Origin: Siphonodentalium dalli
Lineage: Eukaryota > Mollusca > Scaphopoda > Gadilida > Siphonodentaliidae
Direction of reading: 5' to 3'
Assembly: GCA_032622095.1 (NCBI GenBank)
Contig: CP136065.1
Coordinates: 204,424,618-204,488,617, forward strand
Length of the DNA stretch: 64,000 nt
This document shows positions 33,911 to 44,107 of the stretch, piece by piece. Every line of letters starts with the position of its first letter. The stretch's first letter is position 1. Made by a program: the position numbers and the translations under genes. The notes beneath the pieces were generated by a model that did no database searches, was not told where the DNA came from, and saw only the letters and a program-made list of their open reading frames with translations.

Positions 33911-34096
33911 TTAATTGCCTTCATATTCTTCATGTCCCGAGTTCTTCATGTCGTTTATAATAGTTTCCCATGAATTTTGGGACCTCTGTGCATCGTGGTA
34001 TCCAATATTTTTAGGATTGAAGAGGTGTTCATATTTCCGTACTGAATCTATTAGTTCCTCGTCAAAACAAGCATCGTACCTGTTCTTTTTAGGCAT
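33911..34096 (-). CDS. Exon encoding the N-terminal half of a MADF domain
   Basis: ATG at 34096-34094 opens MPKKNRYDACFDEELIDSVR, then KYEHLFNPKNIGYHDAQRSQ and NSWETIINDM. This is the start of a MADF domain, whose usual pattern is LI..V..Y..LY....Y.d...k..aW..I...m. MADF proteins are MYB/SANT-like DNA-binding regulators. The domain's second half is missing; no GT donor is found before the stop at 33911, but AAG|GCAATT near 33919 could be a GC-AG donor. The downstream exon was not found. It lies 1 kb beyond the BEN exon on the same strand, but the splice phases do not join, so it is probably a separate gene start. Confidence 0.6.
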   Translation of the reverse strand: MPKKNRYDACFDEELIDSVRKYEHLFNPKNIGYHDAQRSQNSWETIINDMKNSGHEEYEGN

Positions 34097-34149
34097 GGTA
34101 TACCTGGTATACCTATGCTTCTACATGAGAGACTGCCAGCAAATATGCT

Positions 34150-35000
34150 AACTTCCCACAAAACCATGGCATTCTATGTCATTTAATGTATATTTTGACC
34201 TATAACTGCCATCACAATTATTTAATTCTTGTTTAATTTGACCCTTTGAAGATTAGATAACATGGTGCCAGCTGTCATACGCCCCCATATATAATAGCAT
34301 TCTCATTTGTAAACACCACAAAATATCTGTGGCATATCCCATGATTATGACATCGCACCGAATGCCCCTGTCCGCTAAGCGGAGAGGTTTTTGGTCTGGG
34401 AGCGTAAAGTTGTGCGCACGCGCAGCTGCGCAAGTTTTGCGGATATTATGTGAAAGCTCCAGTGATAACATTGGAGACCGAAATCCATCCGCTTAACGAT
34501 GCGCATACGGATGCGTTAAACGGATGCGTGAAGCGGACGTATGTGAAAGCAGCTTTAGTCACTGTTTCCATGCATGCCAGCAATTTTTGAAAAGAGAAAT
34601 TTATCATTGATTTCTAGCAAACGTCATGTTGATATTTATTTAAGTGGCACGCATTTATAATGACTGTCAAATTTGTATGCATTCAAGCTATCTGGTAGTT
34701 TGCAAATCACTGACACAAGTTTCTTAGTAAGATATATCAATCAAATGTACTAAACACGTGTTAGCGACATGGGCAAACTACCAGATAGCTTGAAATGTGT
34801 TTTCTACATGGTATAAGCCATATTATATTATATAGTTACTAAATGTAAATTAAATGCAGAACATCCACTCAAAACTTTTATATATTCAGAATATTTGATG
34901 TACGGTAATTACTAACCTGTGGTACTTGCATGAATGAAAACAATCTTTGTTTGGATGAGAGATGTCATATACAATGAATGAGTGAATCTATAGTACTAGT
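34150..35000. other. Intergenic, possible MITE at about 34345-34560
   Basis: A GC-rich patch has TCCGCTAAGCGGAGAGG, TTGTGCGCACGCGCAGCTGC and a terminal GCGGACGTATGTGAAAGCAG. Parts are mutually inverted (ATCCGCTTAACG against CGTTAAACGGATGCG), but I could not fix ends or target duplications. The motif CTACCAGATAGCTTGAA also appears inverted (34688 and 34788). Confidence 0.35.
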
Positions 35001-35027
35001 AGGGGTATAGTTAATTAAAATACTCAC

Positions 35028-35205
35028 CAATAATGGTCTTTGTTATGACCTCATCCAGTTCTTTCAAAGACTTCTCAGCCATGTGGTTTTTTGACCATAG
35101 TATATTGGCTAGGGACCTAACAATGGCCAGGGGGTCGTTTTGTTTTGCCAGCACACTGCTGTATTCATCGCAGTGGATGTGGATGTCCGATCCAATATGT
35201 ATCAT
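35028..35205 (-). CDS. BEN-domain exon of the minus-strand gene
   Basis: The exon lies between an acceptor ATATATTGTAG and a donor ATTG|GTGAGTA on the minus strand. It encodes MIHIGSDIHIHCDEYSSVLA, KQNDPLAIVRSLANILWSK and MAEKSLKELDEVITKTIIG. This fits the BEN pattern (hIG....i........l......p...v..L....w....l...S). BEN domains bind DNA or chromatin partners in transcriptional repressors. The exon starts in phase 0, joining 35928-36007, and ends in phase 1. The C-terminal end of the domain should lie in a further exon at lower coordinates, which I did not find. Confidence 0.65.
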
Positions 35206-35608
35206 CTACAATATATCATAGACAACAATATATCTATAAATATACATGTATGCATTGTATGGACAATCAGCATATCAATTTAGGGCATTATATAGATAAT
35301 AGCCCAAAATCTTACAGGAGAGGCGATGTTGTTAGTTTTGTAAAATGGCACTACTTATTGCTGATTGCCATAGCCAATTATGAAGGCTGTATTTATAGCC
35401 TACATTGATTGGAATCTACAATTTTTATCACATATAAAAAATCTGTATTATCAAGCTGAGTCAATTCATCACAATGGTTTTGAATCACGTACAATATACA
35501 GCACTCCAGATGAAAAGTATTTGGACATCATTGAATCTTGATATTATGTTATCATATACATATGCAGCCCTAGAAATTAGGAAAGATGTCCCACTGAAAA
35601 TTTTATTC

Positions 35609-35942
35609 TGTGGCATGTTAAGATTCCACTTATTATCACAACATTTGCCATGGCATTGCTTATTGTGATGGCCAATTTCGATGACTGTATATGACTTCCA
35701 ATTTCTACATGCTGTGATTCACAAAAGATAATTAATTTATTTGTCAATAATGAATTACATGATATTTATGAAAATTAATTCTTTGGCATGTTAAGATTCC
35801 ACTTATTGCCATGACATTTGCGATGGCATTGCTTATTGTCATGGCCAATTTCAAGGACTGTATATGACTTACAATTTCTACATGTTGTCCTTCAAAAAAG
35901 ATAATTTATTTGTCAATAATGACTTACATGATATTTTTTAAC
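35609..35942. repeat. Tandem duplication (about 165 bp) touching an exon edge
   Basis: GGCATGTTAAGATTCCACTT ... TTATTTGTCAATAATGAATT (35617-35752) is repeated as 35783-35925. The second copy includes the splice donor of the exon at 35928-36007; the first copy carries a mutated version (GAATTACATGATATT instead of GACTTACATGATATT). Confidence 0.75.
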
Positions 35943-36007
35943 AAGCTCTTCAGTTATACCACGGCCAGCAGTTGGTCTGCACAATGTAATTTCTTTCTGC
36001 ATGTCAC
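35928..36007 (-). CDS. Exon linking coiled coil and BEN domain
   Basis: An 80-nt exon between acceptor TATTTGTAG and donor TATCAT|GTAAGTC. It begins with two bases completing a split codon, reads DMQKEITLCRPTAGRGITEE then LVKKYH, and ends in phase 0, which fits the ATG ATA start of the BEN exon. Both splice sites are canonical. It is too short to appear as a free open frame, but phase and sequence agree with its neighbours. Confidence 0.6.
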
Positions 36008-36088
36008 CTACAAATACAAATTGCCATAATGTTACACATTCAACTAATTAAACACAAACATGTAGCTCATGTTCTGGGCTACAAAGAT

Positions 36089-36427
36089 CAGTCCTTCCCA
36101 CGAGGAAAACACAGCAAGAGCATTTATTTGCTCCCGTAATTCAGAAAACGGGTGTAATATTGAACACACTATAATTGTAAGTTCTCAAACAAAAAGTCAC
36201 TGTGGAATAGACCTACGTCTAGTTACACTTTAATATGCCATCTTGAATTTGAACTGAGATGGTAAAGGAACTAAATAAACCTTAAAATAGTTCAAAATTG
36301 AACCAACAATTAGTCTGCATTAGTATTTTGAGAAGAGGGACGGGTGCAAATTTTAGCACCTGTGAGTTGTAAATTACGAGTGCATACGGGTGCGAGAGCA
36401 ATCACTCAATTCTCCTGGGAAGGACTG
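36089..36427. mobile_element. hAT-like MITE, 339 bp
   Basis: Inverted ends CAGTCCTTCCCA and TGGGAAGGACTG are flanked by the direct repeat AAAGAT (36083-36088 and 36428-36433). The interior has GGGTGTAATATTG and GACGGGTGCAAATTTTAGCA subterminal motifs and no coding potential. It lies in an intron of the BEN gene. Confidence 0.7.
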
Positions 36428-36565
36428 AAAGATAACTAGTACTTACATACCAGAAAAAGAGATAGAACAGTTGGCACAGGTAACACTATTCATCAGCCCT
36501 GAAAGGTAATAAGCTCCACCTTGGGATTTAATTATCATATGATCGGCTCCAATTATTATTATCCC

Positions 36566-36722
36566 CCGCCAAATTTAAAATTTGCGGGGGATATAGTAAT
36601 GGGTTCCGTCCGTCCGTCTGTCCCGAATTTGTAAGAGTCATAACTTGAACAAATGTCAATGGATTTCATAGATTTGTGGTATATGAATTCACCTGACCAT
36701 TACCTAGAATGAGTTTGCAAGC
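36566..36722. repeat. Dispersed repeat (CCCCCGC...GCGGGGG type)
   Basis: It starts with the palindrome CCCCCGCCAAATTTAAAATTTGCGGGGG (written here only as its arms CCCCCGCCAAATTT and AAATTTGCGGGGG), then GATATAGTAATGGGTTCCGT and CCGTCCGTCTGTCC. A related end, GGCGGGGGATACTTC, is at 41262. I associate this type with molluscs. Confidence 0.6.
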
Positions 36723-36724
36723 TA

Positions 36725-36937
36725 CAGTAATGCTCTAAGTAATCGACTCCATAACCACAGCAGAATTATGGGTAACTTTTCAGGATTTAGTCGGAAATAT
36801 GGCTTGTTGCCATTCATCGGAAAGCTCTCGGGGAGAGCTTTCCAATGAATGGCAACAAGCCATATTTCCGACTAAATCCTGAAAAGTTACCCATAATTCT
36901 GCTTTGGTTAAGAGGTCGATTAATTAGAGCATTACTG
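36725..36937. mobile_element. Near-perfect palindromic MITE with TA duplication
   Basis: The element runs CAGTAATGCTCTAAGTAATC ... to its inverse ... AGAGCATTACTG, with arms of about 97 bp and a GAAAGCTCTCGGGGAGAGCT centre. TA lies on both sides (36723-36724, 36938-36939). A TA target and these ends suggest a Tc1/mariner-driven MITE. An empty site can be read at 37091-37125, where GTTCGCAAACCAGATTCGGC continues without the insert. One arm is also present at 7120-7213. Confidence 0.8.
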
Positions 36938-37187
36938 TAGGTCCGGCCGGATATTTTTACCGGAGCTATTGGACTAAAAATAATAAACAAAGTAGCAAAT
37001 AGATGACGTCACAGGGCTCATTTCCACAAATGTCAACGGATTTCAAAGATTTTTGGTATATGAGTTCACATGACGAGTATCTAGAACGAGTTCGCAAACC
37101 AGATTCGGCCGGATATTTTCAGCAGAGTTATTGGACTGTTTATTTTTTTTGGTGCAAATGGACGACGACGTCACAGGGCTATTGTGG

Positions 37188-40100
37188 TCGTCGGAGGGTT
37201 AGACCCAGAAGAAATTGGTAAAGAAGCGGTTTTGGTGTCATTCAACGCGGGAGAATCTCGTGTATAACATATCCAAAATCCGCTAAAATCCGCTTTGGGC
37301 AAAATTCAACATGGCTGCCGTTAGTCAAAAGATACTCTGACTGAGATTAATTCGATAATAGTGAGAACCAATGTTGTCATATGTATACAAATGTATACAT
37401 TTTTGCAAAGGTAAAATATTGTGCCACCTGTTTATGGCAAAAATGGAACCCCTCGTCCCAGATGGCCGCCAAAATGGCGGCCTAAACTCGAACATTTGAA
37501 GTTTTTGCCTAATATCTTAAAGATCAATTCCTGTTGTTTGATAATGGTTCAGACTGGCGACTTTGATTAGGCTTATTCATGTTAATTCAGCATTGGAGCA
37601 ATGAAAGATACCATAAATGGGGTCCCAGACTCGTCTACACCCTTAAAAATTCGATTTTACAGAATGCGGTATAAAATTCCACAAAACTCGCCTTTGTGAT
37701 TAGTCATATATCAACAAGAAATGGACAGAACTGTACAATGTAAGTTGGGCATACCAATATCTATGAATACTCCAATTCAATGATACCATAATTGGCGCTT
37801 TGTCTCAAAATGGCTGCCAAAATGGCGGTCAAAATATGGAAAATGGTGGATATTGATCAGTGTCATTCAATCCATTATAAGTAGTGGTTGATGAATAAAA
37901 TTGACTAAATAAATACGAATGTATACCTCTTTATGATGCCATTATGCTAGCTCTATGTAAAAACTTAAAAATCAGTACCAAAAATGGCTGCCAAAATGGC
38001 CACCCGATGTGAAAAATACTATTTTCTATCACTTCTGTTTATCACTTGTTGCTGTCTGAACTGGGAAACAATGGGTATATTCTTTCAATGACCGTGTCAA
38101 CTGATCTTTACAGCAATGACATGTCTAATCGATTAGATCATAGTTTACTCCGGTCCTTCACTAATAAGTTATAACGAATGCGGTATGAAATTTAACCAAA
38201 ATCGACTTTGGGGTTCTGGTCACATTTGATAGTTAGGGATGAGCAGATCTTGTCTACAAAATAATTGATAAATTTTATCTAATATGGCTTCCAAAACAAA
38301 AATGGTAGACTCTGCCCAGCTTATCATATAATGGAAGTTGTGAGTGGTGGATGCAGTTGATAGTTGGCTAATATACATGTATGTGGCTCAAAACTATTTA
38401 TTTTCAATCTTTTGGTGGCTTCCCGCGGGTTGACAAAATCTCGACGCATCAGTGCTATAATGTCGTAACTCCATTATGGCGGGAAATGAGTATTTGATAC
38501 CATTCGAATCGTGAGAAAAAAATCCAATGTCTTTGCATTTGGATGACAAATATTCGCACAAACCAGTGAAGCAACTGTCGTATCTCCAGCGATCTTTACA
38601 ATTATTCGTGCTATGAGGTTGTATGCCCAACAGCTGCCAATCGGACGCTTCAGGTTGTCCACGTGACATCTGTTTTGTGTTTGTGAATTCTAAATGTGTG
38701 CTATATGGTAGTATCTCCATGTTAGTCACGTGATCATTTGGTGATTTAATTTTTGTGATTGTTCCACACATTTCTGTATGATGATGCACATGGGTGAATT
38801 TTCATAGTGTAGAATAGGCACTTTTTAGTTCATAGACACATGCGATTGCCACCACATTTAGCTTAATGTCTAATGTCAGTTTTCATTGGGATAAATACAA
38901 CAATACGTCATGCTTTGTCAACATTAGGAGAAATGTTGTCTAAAAACTTCAACCTTCATTTTCTCGGAAAGTTGAAAATGTGGGTTACATTATAGCACTG
39001 ATGCGACGAAATATTAACTATTCGGGCTCGGCCATCATATTCAAGTTTCAAGCTGGAACTAAATGTAGTCCATGGATTCACCATTTTGACATGTAAGAAA
39101 AGTAGATTTACTCTGATCTCTTCCCAGATATCAACTCTCCGGTAAATGGTGATCTCTTATGTTCTAGAAAATACATGTGCCAAATACATATATGTATGAA
39201 GAAACTATCCCCATACATTGTTTACACATCGGCTCCGTAAGTATGTGGAGGTTTTCTTGGACAAGCGGAATTTTCAAACCTCGAAACCGTCCGTACAAAC
39301 AATAAAAGTTAATAGGAAATGACGTTGGGTGTAGGTCTAGAGTACGTCGTCCACAGGAAATAGTTTTCGTGTAATTAATTTGCACATATTTCGTGCTCTG
39401 ATGAGCATGGATGGATGCCTTATGTGGCAGTTTGATTGTCTAGCATCCGGAAAATAACATGTTCATTGTTCACATTTCTTAGACAAACATGTTCTTAATC
39501 ACCATGTTCATGTGGCATTTCTATCCAATGACAACCTTGAAATACCAGTTCATGAAGCTAAATGGTTGATAACCTTTACCCATACTGGTCAGATCCAGCC
39601 GTGGCGCACATTGTGTCTACATATCATTGATGAAATTCACTAAATGTGCAGAAGATATCGGTGCGTCTGTATATTTACTAGAATGTTTCTATCCACATGT
39701 ATATACCCACAATCGCATGACACGGAATTGTTACATGGAGTGTGAAGGGTATACAATGTACGTGCGAATTTTCATTTTTCCTCTCGATATTGAAGAAAAT
39801 AATTTTACTTTGAAACTCCCCCGCTCCGATAACCAACTTGCCCACCAATTAAATAAACCCCAGATTATTCGCTTTTCCCTCCTGTCCTTTTCACTTTCGC
39901 CATCACTGGAAAACCCATTATAGCCTGATGCTTCCGGAATATTACGGGCTGAACTGATTGTGGTAGTAGATTATTGGCAACCTGTTTAATAGGTCTGTCA
40001 TCGTTAGCTCACAACCGAAGTGTTGTTTCGGCTTTTCTCTGAGCAGAACTTAAATTTCGACAATTTTCGGTGGCCATTTTGGTAGCCATCTTAGCATTTT

Positions 40101-41067
40101 GAATCGTGATTGGCTACTCATACCCACATAAAACATTGATTTCAATCAATTATGTGTATTGGTGCCGAATTGGCGTTTTGTCGAATGGGTTTTCGTGAAT
40201 AACTACATATTTGCCATTTTCATTATTATTGTCGACCATGTTGGACGCCATCTTGAATTCTGTATTTTCCCCAAAGCGGATTTTAGCGGATTTTGGATAT
40301 GTTATACACGAGATTCTCCCGCGTCGAATGACAACAAAACCGCTTCTTTACCAATTCCTTCTGGGTCTAACCCTCTGACGACAATTCTAAATATCTGCCA
40401 TTTTCCATATTTTGACCGCCATTTTGGCAGCCATTTTAAGACAAAGCGCCAATTTGGGTTTCATTGAATTGGGAGTATTTATAGATAATGGTATGCCCAA
40501 CTTACATTGTACAATTCTGTTCATTTCTTGTTGATATATGACTGGAATCCCAATGGCGATTTTTTTGGAATTTTATACCGCGTTCTGTAAAATCAAATTT
40601 TTGAGGGTGTAGATGAGTCTGGTACCCCATTTGTGGTATCTTTCATTGCTCCAATGCCGAATTAACATGAATATGACTAATCAATGTCGCCAGTCTGAAC
40701 CATTATCAAACAACAGGAATTGATCTTTAAGATATTAGGCAAAAACTTCAAATGTTCGAGTTTAGGCCGCCATTTTGGCAGCCATCTGGGGCGAGGGGTT
40801 CCATTTTTTCTATAGATATGTGGCATAATACTTTAACTTCGCAAAAATGTTTACATTTGTATAAATATGGCAACATTTGTTCTCATTATGTTGAATTAAT
40901 CTCAGTCAGAATCTCTTTTGACTAAAGTTGGCCATGTTGGACGCCATCTTGGATCCTGGATTTTGCCCAAAGCGGATTTTGGATATGTTGTAGCAGAGAT
41001 TGTCCCGCGTTGAATGACACCGAGATAGCTTCTTTACCAATTTCTTCTGGGTCAACCCCTTTTTTTG
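37188..41067. repeat. Foldback region with ~670-bp diverged inverted arms
   Basis: The left arm 37188-37855 and the right arm 40391-41067 are inverted relatives. For example, TCGAACATTTGAAGTTTTTG (37481) faces CAAAAACTTCAAATGTTCGA (40739), and GAAGCGGTTTTGGTGTCATT (37223) faces AATGACACCGAGATAGCTTC (41017). An extra copy of the left arm's first 120 bp lies at 40262-40385. Motifs like AAAATGGCGGCC/GGCCGCCATTTT recur throughout. The loop (37860-40260) shows no gene; its open frames (38394-38789, 39627-39923) have no known motif. Confidence 0.65.
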
Positions 41068-41486
41068 CATACCACGACCACACTAGGCTAATTTCCACGA
41101 ATGTCAACGGATTTAAAAGATTTTTGGTACATTCGTTCCCATGACCAGTACCTAAAATGAGTTCGCAAGCCAGGCTTTTTGACAAAATCCCACCTCTTGT
41201 TTAGCACATACTGAGAACGCAAACATTATTGAGAATGCACTTCCCCAACTGCACAATTCGGCGGGGGATACTTCATATGGCGCGAAATATCACGTCATCG
41301 CGTTCTTGACTAAAATATCGATGTCATGATCCAAAACTGACTTCGTTTATAAATCAACTTGTATTGGAATATAATTCGAGCATCTAACGACATTGATCGG
41401 AAACTTAAGGTTAGATGTTGTTTTTCATTCATCAACTCAGAAAAATGAGACTAACCTAATCTTGTTCATTGAGGCTCGCATGAATA

Positions 41487-41574
41487 TGAAAAGCTGGCTA
41501 CAAATGTGATCGCCATAGAAAAGCTGGCTACATTTGTGATCGATTTAAAAAGCTGGCTACGAATATGACAGGAG
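41487..41574. repeat. Three-unit short tandem repeat
   Basis: AAAAGCTGGCTAC occurs three times (41489, 41520, 41549) at about 30-bp spacing, with AATGTGATCG between. Confidence 0.75.
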
Positions 41575-41644
41575 CCTTGTGACAATGACCCCATCAGCCC
41601 TGTTATGTAGGGTAAACAGATTTTGAGACAATATGAAATAAAAG

Positions 41645-41668
41645 TGCTAACATATATATATATATATA
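41645..41668. repeat. TA microsatellite
   Basis: A run of about nine TA next to the splice donor of the 41670-41732 exon. Length changes here could affect splicing. Confidence 0.7.
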
Positions 41669-41669
41669 C

Positions 41670-41732
41670 CTGAATTATCAACTGATGCATTTCTTTTAAT
41701 ACTCTCCTGCAGTTGCATTAGTTCTTTGGTAA
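41670..41732 (-). CDS. Coiled-coil exon of the BEN gene
   Basis: A 63-nt, phase 1-1 exon between acceptor CCATTTAAG and donor ATTCAG|GTATAT. It encodes TKELMQLQESIKRNASVDNS and joins in phase with GDMQKEI at 36007. The Leu/Ile spacing suits a short coiled coil, as often found ahead of BEN domains. The upstream exon join is unclear (see the Gln-rich exon). Confidence 0.55.
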
Positions 41733-42154
41733 CTTAAATGGAAACATAAAAATTAGCTTTAATCATATCATAAACAATGTATTGGTACTTTCATTAAATA
41801 GAAAGAGAGAACTCATTAAAGTTCTTCAAATTTACAAACTGTTTTGAGGATTTAGACATGTTCAGTGGGTGAAAAATGTATAATATTGCCAGCAAACACT
41901 ACTAGTACAAGCATTGTCCATTCTTGTAAAATACCCAGTAGAAATCATAATATTTGCATTGTCTAAATGATAACTTGAGCAATCTTCAAATGAATCACTT
42001 GATATTTGGTGTGTAGTTCACGTTTGAGAACATGCATGTTATTGTCAAGATGGAGTCAAGTTTTTGCCAGAAATTGACTTCTTTATTCTTTAATTAAAAA
42101 AGCCAATGTCCCAAAAAGTCACCTCTTTTCGAGGGAGCGGGGGTCTGATACCTT

Positions 42155-42690
42155 TTTATACACCCTTATGAAAAAAGGTTGTATTATGTTATCAGTCCGT
42201 CCGTCCATCTGTCTGTCCGTCCGTTAAAATTTTTGGTTTCCGATCGATAACTCCAGTTTGGATTATTTGATCTAAACCAAAGTTGGTATGTGTATTTCCC
42301 AGCTAAAGATACAGGCCAAGTTGGAATATGGGTTCCGTCCAGTTATTTTCACATGAGTTAAGGTCCTTTTTCCAACTTAGAATTTGACCAATTGGCAATT
42401 TCATAACATATCGGTTTCCGACCGATAATTCCAGTTTTGATTATTTGATCTGAACCAAAGCTGATATGTGTATTTCCCAGCAAAAACTACAGGCCAAGTT
42501 CGAATATAGGTTCTGTCTAATTATTTTTACATGAGTTACGGCCATTTTTCGACTTAGAATTTGACCGCATTTTGGCATTGAAATTTAATAGGGGTATATC
42601 AGATTTTCTTCTAATATAAGCTCAAAGCATTATTTTATTTTGCTGTAGTACAATTCAAAATGGCTAAAGGGCGTATTTTGCCACGCCCTA
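42155..42690. repeat. Dispersed repeat (GTCCGTCCGTCC type), two inner copies
   Basis: TTATACACCCTTATGAAAAA is followed by CAGTCCGTCCGTCCATCTGT, then two units containing CCGATCGATAACTCCAGTTT / CCGACCGATAATTCCAGTTT and TATTTCCCAGC. The end carries GCCACGCCCTAGCGATGC. A distant relative with GGGACCATATTATGTTATTG lies at 16130-16300. Confidence 0.65.
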
Positions 42691-42750
42691 GCGATGCTTT
42701 TGTTGACTAATGCATCAAATGATACAAGATAACTCATAGATGTAAATAAC

Positions 42751-43218
42751 TTTTTCTAATTCCTGTGCATGCATTATGCACTGGCGATTGATGCATTCTT
42801 GAAAAATGGCAGGCTGAACTTGGTAGTCCTGTTGGAAATAGTCATTTACTATACTAGTAGAGGCATTATTGGTGGTCTGAAGATGGTTTTGCTCAATTTG
42901 CTGTGAATAATCAGTGATTGGTAGTTGCTGAAAATGATGGTTTTGCTGTGAATAATCTACATTGATAGGTTGTTGCTGAAAATTAGTTTGCTGTGAGTAA
43001 TCTACAATGATTGGTTGTTGCTGAAGATGATTTTGCTGATTTTGCTGCGAGTAAGCAGTGATGGGTTGTGCATAATTGGCTGTTGGACTTGGTAGTATTT
43101 TTTGGTTTCCTCCTCTTCCTCCAGAAGACTCATGAAAATCATTTCATTACTAGTAAAATTTTATTCAGGTTATAATGCTCTTGGGTTTCTTCCCTAGATG
43201 GCACAGGTTCTGTAGTAA
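42751..43218 (-). CDS. Gln-rich exon region of the BEN gene
   Basis: After the acceptor TTTTTTGCAG a short frame reads TTEPVPSREETQEHYNLNKI and stops. A shifted frame from about 43145 reads ESSGGRGGNQKILPSPTANY, then four degenerate repeats around DYSQQ..(N/H)..FQQQPI, then NDYFQQDYQVQPAIFQECIN and MHAQELEKV. The repeated CAG/CAA codons with varied third bases argue for a real protein rather than a microsatellite. The two frames need a small intron or carry a frameshift. The donor is unclear: ACTA|GTATAG at 42855 fits the next exon's phase, while the coiled coil would run best through QELEKV to TKELMQLQ, where no GT exists. Confidence 0.45.
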
Positions 43219-43239
43219 CTGCAAAAAATGATTTATTTC

Positions 43240-44105
43240 ACTGGGTGTACCAAAATGTGATTTAGCATTGGAATTGTTGGTTAGATATCTTCAGAAATAC
43301 TACCAATGAATGTGTCAATGTACATAGCTTATCTTGAACATAGCAATCAATTGATTGACAATGACTTTGACTGAGCATAAAGGGCTATTCAGATGATGAC
43401 ACGAGCATCGCAAGCGATGCGACTTCAGCATCAACGTTCAATTAAGGCAAACATAATATCACGGAGGTATTCACATGACGTCGCGAGCGATGCGACCAAA
43501 GCATCAGTGCAAAGGTAGAATTTGTTCTAATTGAATGACGCTATCAGTGTGTTTACTCAAGTGTTGTACGGCCACATGCATTTACTATGGGGGATTTAGG
43601 GTGGGTCTATAAGAAATTTTAAACATATATCAGGGACATGTACCCCTTCTAGAATGTTCAAAAACATTTCCAGTTGCTTGTCATATTTTAATTGATTTTA
43701 TGCGATGAAATAATGCGAAAATTAAGAAAATTGCACTAATTTCTCAATATTTTGCGGTTTTAGTAAACGCCTGATAAAAGTCGTTCTATTGGGAATTTTT
43801 ATACCAAATTTACAGAGAATATAGAGTAAACACAGTACTATGGGAATATCGTAAAGGAGTTCCGTGCATTTGGGATTAATTAACCCTCAGACTACCGAAG
43901 CTGCCGTCAATAAATTTGCTTTTTCGTGTTCGACGAAAATGAAACTTGTCTGATTAAAGGTCCCATTTTCGTGTCGAATGGTGATAGAATCTCCATTTGT
44001 CAAGTTCATGGATAAATTACATCACACTTAATCGGCTTATGTCCGCGGCCATAAACCTGTGTTTTTATAACAATTTATTTGAGACAAACTGTTGCGCGCG
44101 TATCA
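43240..44105. other. Intergenic, no gene; possible MITE at 43383-43515
   Basis: GGGCTATTCAGATGATGACA and GCATCGCAAGCGATGCGACT, then CACATGACGTCGCGAGCGAT resemble the subterminal parts of small DNA transposons, but no clear pair of ends was found. The rest is AT-rich without recognisable content. Confidence 0.35.
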
Positions 44106-44107
44106 GA

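Noticed and set aside
42893-43060. CAA/CAG microsatellite instead of an exon
   Set aside because: Codons vary at third positions and the repeats include conserved D-Y-S and P-I residues, which suits selection on a protein.
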